From assembly GCA_019348575.1 (NCBI GenBank), contig JAHWJE010000015.1:1-7661 (forward strand): 7,661 nt of DNA. Direction: 5' to 3'. The notes beneath the pieces are model-generated. The model worked only from the letters and a program-made list of their open reading frames with translations, was not told the origin of the DNA and made no database searches. The translations under genes and the position numbers were made by a program. How positions within the stretch are numbered: the stretch's first letter is position 1; each line of letters begins with the position of its first letter. This DNA comes from Actinomycetota bacterium (GTDB lineage Bacteria > Actinomycetota > Thermoleophilia > Solirubrobacterales > Solirubrobacteraceae). Of the stretch, positions 1-5,041 are shown one piece after another.

Positions 1-223
1 CGTTCTCCAGCCATTGGGTCCACGCAGTGGGGATGGCATCCCCCCCTGCTGCGGCGCCGAGAACGGCACACGCCATCGCAGCGATCGTGTCGACGTCGCC
101 GCCGACGGCCAGCGCAAGGACGACGCCCTCCTCGTAGTCCCCCGCCACCGCCGCGATCCACAGCGCCGCGGCAACCGAATGGCTCGCCCGCACGTCCGTG
201 CCGATCGCGCGGACGACGAGCAC
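1..223 (-). pseudogene. ADP-ribosylglycohydrolase (DraG-like) C-terminal fragment, 5'-truncated, runs off the window
   Basis: Read on the minus strand from about base 223 down to base 2, one frame gives roughly 74 residues that look like the end of an ADP-ribosylglycohydrolase (DraG/ARH fold), a Mg-dependent enzyme removing ADP-ribose from targets. The visible marks are SVAAALW at about 178-158, then the metal-ligand motif GGDVDTIAAM (family form GGDxDT), then GGDAIPTAW close to the window edge; the family typically has IPxxW there. The 3' end lies outside the window. Upstream of about base 223 the similarity stops abruptly and the sequence is better explained by a plus-strand protein tail, so the catalytic N-terminal two thirds are missing. 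A formal GTG start exists at 223-221, but a 75-residue product could not form the metal site. I read it as a remnant, or one side of a rearrangement or assembly junction. The family call rests on one motif block. Confidence 0.55.
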
Positions 224-428
224 GGCGAAGGCGGCCGGCAAGCTGCGGCTGACGTTCCGCCTGTCGCGCGCCGCGGAGCGCTCGTTGCGGCGCACGCTGG
301 CGTCGCGCCGGACGGGGCGGACGTCGGGGGTGCTGCGCGTGACGTTCACGCGTACGGGCGCGACGAAGCGCACGCGCAACAAGGCGCTGTCGATCACGAT
401 CGCGGCGGTGCGCCTGCCCCGGCCCTGA
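198..428 (+). pseudogene. C-terminal tail of a secreted beta-sandwich protein, 5'-truncated
   Basis: This plus-strand frame is open from 138 to the TGA at 426-428. From about base 219 it encodes a basic, alternating-hydrophobic segment (AKAAGKLRLTFRLSRAAERS, followed by VLRVTFTRTG and ALSITIAAV). That pattern resembles the last Ig-like or cadherin-like beta-sandwich of the large secreted repeat proteins common in Thermoleophilia-type actinobacteria. There is no signal peptide, no credible start with a ribosome binding site (only a formal GTG at 198), and the frame is closed by TAG at 135-137. The N-terminal body of the protein is therefore absent. Its left edge overlaps the right edge of the minus-strand ADP-ribosylglycohydrolase fragment, and both genes lack their 5' parts at the same place. 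The family assignment is from sequence texture, not a diagnostic motif. Confidence 0.45.
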
Positions 429-459
429 GGTGCCCGGCGCGCTGGTGAGCGTCCCGCCA

Positions 460-490
460 GTCGGCGGCGCGCTTGAAGGGCGCCGCCGGC
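460..490. terminator. GC-rich hairpin between two convergent gene ends, likely bidirectional terminator
   Basis: A perfect 9-base inverted repeat, CGGCGGCGC (462-470) and GCGCCGCCG (480-488), flanks a 9-base loop. It can be extended by a T-G and a G-C pair to 460/490. It sits between the plus-strand tail ending at 428 and the minus-strand tail ending at 497, where a shared terminator is expected. There is no T-run on either side, so it would act as the U-less hairpin type often assumed for GC-rich actinobacteria. In sequence of this G+C content short palindromes also arise by chance; the position is the main support. Confidence 0.45.
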
Positions 491-496
491 CGGGCC

Positions 497-725
497 TCAG
501 CGACGTAGCTCGATCCGGCGGCTGACCGTCCTGGCGTGCCGGCCGTGTCCGTCGCGGTGAGGCACAGCGTGGCCTGCAGCGGGCGGCCGGGGCGCAGCCT
601 GCGCGCGGCGGCAGTCCAGCGGGCGAAGACGTAGGTCCGGCCGGCTGCGGCCAGTCCCAGGAGCCGCGCGCGAGCACGACGTGTGCGCGGCGCAGCCCGG
701 CGCGGCGCGCGGCGATCGGCCCGCG
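497..725 (-). pseudogene. Frameshifted C-terminal tail of a secreted beta-sandwich protein
   Basis: On the minus strand three consecutive frames together read as one protein end. LRRAHVVLARG (about 695-665) is in one frame. GRTYVFARWTAAARRLRPG and LQATLCLTATDTAG (about 645-538) are in a second. HARTVSRRIELRR then TGA (538-497) is in a third. Joined, this looks like the terminal Ig-like or fibronectin-like domain of a secreted protein, ending in the usual 'TDxAGxxRTVxRxIxLRR stop' pattern. Each change of frame needs the loss of one base, at about 660-670 and at about 538-541 on the window. The remnant lies 3' of the Get3-like ATPase operon and has no start. It could be a decayed gene, or a gene with two sequencing errors. 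The joined reading is my inference; single frames alone are unconvincing. Confidence 0.4.
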
Positions 726-774
726 TTTGGCGTGTGGAGCCGCGATCGGTGGGCGCGAACCTTGCCCGCGACGC

Positions 775-1902
775 TCAACCGCCCGCGCCCGCGAGGTGCC
801 GGTAGAGCACGAGCAGCCCGTCGATGTCCTGCACCTCGCCGTCCAGGCGCGGCACGACGATCGGGTCGGGGTCGTCGAGCTCCGTCTTCAGGCGCTCGAT
901 CGCCGCGGCGTTGCGGGCCGCCAGCAGCTGCAGGTCCTCGGCGCTCTGCGCGACCTTCGCCGCAAGCGCGTCGCCGAGCGCGTCGCGCAGCCCCGCCCGG
1001 ATCGCGACAGGGTCGCCGTGCTCGTCGTCGCCGAGCAGCGCGGCCCGGTTGACGATCAGCCCGCCGAAGGGCATCCGCGCCTCGCGCAGCTTCTGGCGGA
1101 AGAAGATCGCCTCGGCGACCGGCTCGCGCTCGGGCGAGGCGACGATGAGAAACGTCGTGGCGGGATCGGCGAGCAGCGCCTTGACGGCAGCCGCGCGCTC
1201 GCGGAAGCCGTCGATCAGCCCGCCCATCGCGCCAAAGAGGACCGAGACGTCGTCGAGCAGGTCGACGCCGGTGAGCTTGCGGAGGATCCCGAACACGACG
1301 CCCGTGCCCGCGCTCATGACGCGCGCGGCGATCCCCGTCGGCACGAGGAAGAGCCTCAGCGCGCGCCCTTCGAAGAAGTCCGTCAGCCGGTCGGGCGCGT
1401 CGAGGAAGTCCAGCGCGTTGCGCGACGGCGGGGTGTCGAGCACGATCGCGTCGTAGTCGCCGTCGCGGTCGAGCTCGTAGAGCTTTGCCACCGCGCTGAA
1501 CTCCTGCGAGCCGGCGATCGCGCTCGACAGCTGCGCGTAGATCCGATTGCCCAGCACGTCCTCGCGGGTGCGCTCGTCGGGGGCGAGCCTGGCGATCAGC
1601 CCGTCGAAGGTCGCCTTGGGGTCGAGCATCATCGCCCACAGCTCGCCGCGCATCTCGATGCCGTGGCCCTCGAGCACGGCGGGATCGACCATCCGCGGCT
1701 CGTTGGCGAGCTCCGCGAGGCCGAGCGCGTCGGCGAGTCGCCGCGCCGGGTCGATCGTCACGACCGCGACGCGCTTGCCGCCCGCGGCGAGGCCGAGCGC
1801 GAGCGCCGCCGAGGCGGTCGTCTTGCCGACCCCGCCCGAGCCCGCGACGATGCAGATCCGCTTGCCCTCCAGACGGTCGGCGATCCCGCGCTGCGGGGTC
1901 AC
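775..1902 (-). CDS. Get3/ArsA-type ATPase, partner B (resembles M. tuberculosis Rv3680, BagB)
   Basis: A 375-residue SIMIBI-class P-loop ATPase of the ArsA/Get3 family. It shows Walker A GSGGVGKTT (21-29, Lys27), switch I TIDPARRLADAL (49-60, with candidate catalytic Asp51), Walker B IVLDTPPS (Asp156), RNALDFLDAP, and a VNR nucleotide-base loop (284-286). A hydrophobic stretch at about 183-229 sits where Get3 builds its client-binding groove. The motif order and wording match my memory of Rv3680. The signature lysine of deviant Walker A proteins (the K of KGGVGKT) is replaced by Ser22, and there is no CxxC zinc motif. The start is GTG at 1902-1900, which overlaps the stop of partner A (GTGA) and has no Shine-Dalgarno, so translation is probably coupled. 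A longer upstream open frame is only the shadow of partner A. Likely role: cytosolic half of a heterodimeric targeting or chaperone ATPase. The client is unknown, and an arsenite pump role is unlikely because no arsB or arsR is nearby. Confidence 0.85.
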   Translation of the reverse strand: MTPQRGIADRLEGKRICIVAGSGGVGKTTASAALALGLAAGGKRVAVVTIDPARRLADALGLAELANEPRMVDPAVLEGHGIEMRGELWAMMLDPKATFDGLIARLAPDERTREDVLGNRIYAQLSSAIAGSQEFSAVAKLYELDRDGDYDAIVLDTPPSRNALDFLDAPDRLTDFFEGRALRLFLVPTGIAARVMSAGTGVVFGILRKLTGVDLLDDVSVLFGAMGGLIDGFRERAAAVKALLADPATTFLIVASPEREPVAEAIFFRQKLREARMPFGGLIVNRAALLGDDEHGDPVAIRAGLRDALGDALAAKVAQSAEDLQLLAARNAAAIERLKTELDDPDPIVVPRLDGEVQDIDGLLVLYRHLAGAGG

Positions 1903-2801
1903 AGCTGCTGCTCGAGCTCGTCGGCGAGCAGCTCGAGGTCCGGCCCGCCGGGGTGCAGCGGCAGGTGCGCGGGCGGCTGCCCGGTGACCTTGCGCAGGCG
2001 CGCGAGCTGCGCGCGCTGGCGCAGCGCGCGGCGGTGGCCGCGCAGCGCGCGCGCCACCGCCGGATGCCCGGCGTGCGGCGCCAGCAGCGTCGCCTCGCGC
2101 GGGCTGAAGCGGTCGGGGTCGAGCATGTTGGCGACGACGCGCTCGAGCGGCAGGCCCATCCGCTCCTTCAGCGACTCGCGCAGCATCCCCGTCTCGCTGA
2201 CCGCGAGCTCCTCCGCCTTGGCGACCGCGACGACCGCGGTCTGCTGGGGATCGGCGAGCATCGCGTCGATGATCCTGCCCTGGCGCGCGACCGGCCCGCC
2301 CCCGGCCGCGGCGGCGAACGTGCGCGGCGCGCTCAGCACGGCCACGCCGTGGCCCGTCGCCGGCGCGTCGACGACGACGAGGTCGTAGGCGGCGGCGCCG
2401 GGCGTGCGGCGATCGAGCTGGGCGAGCTCCCAGAGCTTGCCGACGGTCAGCAGCTCGCGCATGCCGGGCGTCGCCGCGGCGACCATCGCGAAGATCCGGC
2501 TGCGGATCAGGACGCCGGCGACGGCGCCCGAGGGAAGCTGGTCGCGCAGGTACTCCTCCAGCGCGTCCTGCGGGTCGATCGAGATGTGAAAGAGGTTCGG
2601 CGCGAGCTGCACCTCCTCGAAGGGCTGCGACCCCTCGCGGTCGAAGACGCTCGCGACGTCGCCGCGCCGGGCGACCTCGGCGACGATCGTGCGCCTGCCC
2701 GCCCGCGCGGCGACGAGCCCGAGCGCCGCGGCGACGGTCGTCTTGCCGACGCCGCCCTTGCCCGTCACGACGAGCAGGCGGCGGTCCAGCAGCGCGCTCA
2801 C
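1899..2801 (-). CDS. Get3/ArsA-type ATPase, partner A (resembles M. tuberculosis Rv3679, BagA)
   Basis: A 300-residue ArsA/Get3-family P-loop protein. Walker A is GKGGVGKTT (14-22) with both the signature Lys15 and Lys20. Walker B is LVVVDAPATGH (Asp145), preceded by GMRELLTVGKLWEL and followed by a glycine-rich GGGPVARQG segment, as in Rv3679-type proteins. The switch-I DPA motif is missing: AEVARRGDVASVF (41-53) stands in its place, so the water-activating Asp of Get3 is lost. No cysteine is visible, so there is no zinc-clamp CxxC. The start is the GTG at 2801-2799, chosen because it lies about 40 bases before the P-loop; the frame is open further upstream, but there it is a shadow of the PIN gene. 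It is 56 bases downstream of the PIN gene and overlaps partner B by 4 bases, as expected for two subunits of one complex. I infer a regulatory or composite-site subunit with little ATPase activity alone. Confidence 0.84.
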   Translation of the reverse strand: MSALLDRRLLVVTGKGGVGKTTVAAALGLVAARAGRRTIVAEVARRGDVASVFDREGSQPFEEVQLAPNLFHISIDPQDALEEYLRDQLPSGAVAGVLIRSRIFAMVAAATPGMRELLTVGKLWELAQLDRRTPGAAAYDLVVVDAPATGHGVAVLSAPRTFAAAAGGGPVARQGRIIDAMLADPQQTAVVAVAKAEELAVSETGMLRESLKERMGLPLERVVANMLDPDRFSPREATLLAPHAGHPAVARALRGHRRALRQRAQLARLRKVTGQPPAHLPLHPGGPDLELLADELEQQL

Positions 2802-2857
2802 GACTGGGCGCCGTTGCTCGCCGGGAGCGAAGTGGCACAGATCATCGCTCGCGCTCG

Positions 2858-3280
2858 CTATCGGTCGGCGGGAAGCAGCGTGAACGCGTCGCCGTACAGC
2901 GGCCGGATCTGGCGAAACCGCTGCTCGTCGAACGTCACGATGCGGGTGCAGCGCAGCCGCGCCGCCACGACGATCATCGCCATCTCGGAGAGGCCCAGCG
3001 CGAGCTCGGGGTACTCGCGCTCGATCCGCTCGAGCTGCGGCACGTCGTGCGAGGTGAGTGGCTCGACGTGGAAGCGGCGCGCGGCGAGGTCCTGGAAGAA
3101 GCCGCGCCGCGCATGCGGGCCGACGCGCTCGGCGAGCAGCGCGTCGACCTGCTTGGGCACCGGTCCCGGCAGGACCAGCGCCCCGCGTTCGCCTCGCAGC
3201 AGCGCCTGCACGACGCGGCACCGCGCGTCGCCCGCGTCGGCGCAGGCCACGAGCGGCGGGGCGGCGAGGACGAGCGTCAT
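2858..3280 (-). CDS. PIN-fold (VapC-like) protein with degraded catalytic acids
   Basis: A 140-residue protein that aligns by eye along its whole length with VapC-family PIN ribonucleases. It has an N-terminal strand LVLAAPPLVA, then LVLPGPVPKQVDALL (36-49), LTSHDVPQLERI, LALGLSEMAMIVVAARL (93-109), and IVTFDEQRF (114-122). In active PIN enzymes four acidic residues bind Mg/Mn. Here the first is Ala (about residue 6), the second is Gln44 (usual AEVDYLL reads KQVDALL), the third is Glu99 instead of Asp, and only Asp118 is kept. It is therefore probably catalytically dead. There is no antitoxin gene beside it. Its ATG overlaps the stop of the upstream bicupin gene (ATGA), with AGGA touching the start, so it is made by translational coupling. 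It may be a former toxin retained for RNA or protein binding. The fold call is fairly safe; the role is unknown. Confidence 0.72.
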   Translation of the reverse strand: MTLVLAAPPLVACADAGDARCRVVQALLRGERGALVLPGPVPKQVDALLAERVGPHARRGFFQDLAARRFHVEPLTSHDVPQLERIEREYPELALGLSEMAMIVVAARLRCTRIVTFDEQRFRQIRPLYGDAFTLLPADR

Positions 3281-4188
3281 TCCTCGCCGTCCCAGTAGTC
3301 CAGCGGCTGGAGGCGGCCGATCATGCCGAGGCCGCGGAAGGAGATCTTCTGCGAATCCGGATACCAGCAGATGTCGTCGTGATCGCGCGTTCCGTAGGCC
3401 AGCAGCACGACGCCGTCGTCGCCGGCCTCGAAGGCGTGCACGACGCCGGTCGCCGGCGGCCGCGTGACGATCGAGCCCGGCCGCACGGCGTGGCGCTCGT
3501 CGCCGAGCAGCAGCGTCGCGTCACCTTCCAGCACGACGAAGATCTCGTGCTCGCGCGCGTGGCAGTGGCGCACCGACGACCGCCGGCCGGGCGCAACGGT
3601 GACGTGCTGCAGGCCGCTCAGGCTGGAGCCCGCCGCACGCGCGACGTCGCGGCGCGTGCGGTGCACGGGGCCGCGATCCTGCACCGTGGGCTGCACGTCG
3701 TGCAGCGCGACGATCGTCGACGGGCGCGGCGCGAGCGGCGGCAGCTGCCCGACCGGCGGCTCGGCCTGGAAGGGATGCGGCGCGTCCTGGGGCACCCAGC
3801 GCGAGCCGATCCACGCGACCCCGGCCCGCGGCAGCAGCGTCAGCCCCGTCGGCGACCCGCTCGCGTATGCGAGCACCTCGAGCGGCTCGTCGTCGGCCGC
3901 CAGCAGCGTGTGCGGATCGCCGTCGGCGAGATGGACGATCAGGTCGCCGGCGGCGATCTCGTGCACGGCGTCGCCCTGCCAGCACAGCCCCGAGCCCGAG
4001 AGCACGTAGAAGAGCTCCTCCTCGTCGACGTGCACGTGCTGCGGCATCGACCGCCGGCCCGGAGCGATCCGGTAGCGGCTGAGCGTCGCGCCGGCAGCCC
4101 CCAGCGGGCGGCTCAGGCGCTGGCGCTCGAACTGCAGCTCACCGTGCTCACGGCCCTTCCACGGCACGTCGTCCCAGTGGTCGATCAT
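3277..4188 (-). CDS. Bicupin protein (two complete cupin_2 metal sites), function unknown
   Basis: A 303-residue protein made of two tandem RmlC-like cupin domains. Domain 1 has the motif around GRRSMPQHVHVDEEELF, with predicted metal ligands His51, His53, Glu58 and His93. Domain 2 has HCHAREHEIF, with His208, His210, Glu215 and His251 (VVHAF). Both match G(X)5-6HXH(X)4E(X)6G, so both sites look intact. The ends are characteristic: MIDHWDDVP at the start and GRLQPLDYWDGEE at the end. I recall actinobacterial cupin proteins with such ends, none with an established substrate. No signal peptide or membrane helix is present, so it is cytosolic. It is the first gene of a four-gene minus-strand operon and is coupled by ATGA to the PIN gene. 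The start ATG (4188-4186) directly precedes the conserved N-terminus. Candidate roles are a metal-dependent dioxygenase, an isomerase or a sugar-phosphate binding protein; the sequence does not choose between them. Confidence 0.8.
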   Translation of the reverse strand: MIDHWDDVPWKGREHGELQFERQRLSRPLGAAGATLSRYRIAPGRRSMPQHVHVDEEELFYVLSGSGLCWQGDAVHEIAAGDLIVHLADGDPHTLLAADDEPLEVLAYASGSPTGLTLLPRAGVAWIGSRWVPQDAPHPFQAEPPVGQLPPLAPRPSTIVALHDVQPTVQDRGPVHRTRRDVARAAGSSLSGLQHVTVAPGRRSSVRHCHAREHEIFVVLEGDATLLLGDERHAVRPGSIVTRPPATGVVHAFEAGDDGVVLLAYGTRDHDDICWYPDSQKISFRGLGMIGRLQPLDYWDGEE

Positions 4189-4249
4189 CCGCCGCGGATG
4201 CTATTGAGGCACGTGAAGGAATCGCCCGCGCGCGTGCGAATAAGGCCCC
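4189..4249. promoter_or_regulatory. Divergent promoter region between the bicupin operon and parA-ftsZ
   Basis: These 61 bases are the only space for two divergent promoters. On the minus strand, TAGCAT (4203-4198) fits the relaxed actinobacterial -10 form TANNNT, only 9 bases before the bicupin ATG. On the plus strand, AATAAG (4239-4244) is a weak -10 candidate, 5 bases before the parA GTG; it overlaps the in-frame TAA at 4241-4243 that fixes the parA start. No convincing -35 boxes and no Shine-Dalgarno at usual spacing are seen, so both messages may be leaderless. The sharing of the region is certain from the gene layout; the boxes themselves are tentative. Confidence 0.35.
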
Positions 4250-5041
4250 GTGTCCGGTTTCCATAGCTCCGACGAGCCCACGCAGGCTCGCGTGATCGCG
4301 TTCGCCAACCAGAAGGGCGGCGTGGCGAAGACGACGACGACCCTCAACCTCGCCGCCGCGTTCGCCGAGCAGGGCCACCGCGTGCTGTGCGTCGACATGG
4401 ACCCGCAGGGCAACCTGACGATGTCGCAGGGCATCGACCCGGACACGCTCGAGCTGTCGATGTACGACGTGCTCGTGCACCACCTCCCGATCAAGCAGGT
4501 CGTCCGCCGGCGCGAGATCGACATCGCGTGCGCCTCGATCGACCTCGCCGGCGCCGAGATCGCGATGTCGACCCAGATCGGCCGCGAGCGCTCGCTCGAC
4601 AAGGCGCTGAAGGCCGTCCGGGACGACTACGACTTCATCTGCATCGACACCCCGCCGTCGCTCGGGCTGCTCACGATCAACGCCCTGACGGCCGCCGACA
4701 AGGTGATCGTCCCCGTGCAGTGCGAGTATCTGTCGATGCGGGGGCTGATCCAGTTGCAGAACACCCTTCAGATGATCCGTGAGAACCTCAATCCGGACGT
4801 GCAGATCGAGGGCATCCTGCCCACGATGACGGACATGCGCACGGTGCACGCCCAGGAGGCGATCGAGATCCTCGAGGAGAACTTCGGAGACCGGCTGTTC
4901 GCCTCGCGCATCAAGAAGACCGTGCGGTTCGCCGAGGCGCCGGTGAAGGGCATGTCCGTTCTGAAGTACGACCCGGACGGCACGGCCGCCCAGTCCTACC
5001 GCGACCTCGCGAAGGAGGTTCTCTCTCATGGCATCCGGTAA
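4250..5041 (+). CDS. parA: ParA/Soj-family ATPase upstream of ftsZ
   Basis: A 263-residue ParA-type partitioning ATPase that dimerises on ATP and binds nucleoid DNA non-specifically. Visible motifs are the deviant Walker A QKGGVAKTTT (21-30, signature Lys22 and Lys27), Walker A' CVDMDPQGN (47-55), Walker B FICIDTPPS (129-137, Asp133), VPVQCEYLSMRGL (154-166), and the basic DNA-contact segment KKTVRFAEAPVKG (222-234), corresponding to the Soj arginine patch. It has only about 13 residues before the first strand and no helix-turn-helix, as in chromosomal ParA rather than long plasmid ParA. The GTG at 4250 is forced by the in-frame TAA at 4241-4243; there is no clear Shine-Dalgarno. No parB follows. 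Instead its last 14 bases overlap the ftsZ start. This context suggests placing FtsZ (as PomZ or MipZ do) rather than, or as well as, chromosome segregation. An orphan ParA of another cargo is the alternative. Confidence 0.9.
   Translation: MSGFHSSDEPTQARVIAFANQKGGVAKTTTTLNLAAAFAEQGHRVLCVDMDPQGNLTMSQGIDPDTLELSMYDVLVHHLPIKQVVRRREIDIACASIDLAGAEIAMSTQIGRERSLDKALKAVRDDYDFICIDTPPSLGLLTINALTAADKVIVPVQCEYLSMRGLIQLQNTLQMIRENLNPDVQIEGILPTMTDMRTVHAQEAIEILEENFGDRLFASRIKKTVRFAEAPVKGMSVLKYDPDGTAAQSYRDLAKEVLSHGIR
5011..5018 (+). promoter_or_regulatory. Strong Shine-Dalgarno for ftsZ inside the end of parA
   Basis: GAAGGAGG lies 9 bases before the ATG at 5028 and is encoded within the last codons of parA. 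It is the best ribosome binding site in the window, and it fixes the ftsZ start at 5028, and with it the long N-terminal extension. It indicates high, parA-linked translation of ftsZ. Confidence 0.8.

Noticed and set aside
727..2388. Long 553-codon plus-strand open frame opposite the two ATPase genes
   Set aside because: Its product is a low-complexity Arg/Ala/Asp/Val-rich shadow with no motif; the minus-strand frames carry clear P-loop ATPases.
775..2801. Arsenite efflux (ArsA) function for the ATPase pair
   Set aside because: No arsB, arsR or arsD is nearby and no metalloid-binding cysteines are visible; the sequence fits the Get3-like Rv3679/Rv3680 type better.
1903..2838. Upstream extension of ATPase B to a 687-residue double-ATPase fusion
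   Set aside because: The first half is ATPase A out of frame, with no P-loop in this frame; the GTGA overlap gives the proper start.
2802..3221. Upstream extension of ATPase A to a 440-residue protein
   Set aside because: The added residues are the PIN gene in another frame; the P-loop would be pushed to residue 154, and family members begin close to it.
1953..3467. 504-codon plus-strand open frame opposite ATPase A, PIN and bicupin genes
   Set aside because: Spans three real minus-strand genes and has the composition of an antisense frame in GC-rich DNA.
2858..4188. Toxin-antitoxin locus (bicupin as antitoxin, PIN as toxin)
   Set aside because: The bicupin is far larger than a VapB antitoxin and has no DNA-binding fold, and the PIN active site is degraded.
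4189..4249. parS-like centromere site near parA
   Set aside because: No match to the 16-base TGTTNCACGTGNAACA pattern; only an isolated CACGTG-like core (CACGTGAA) is present, without the inverted flanks.
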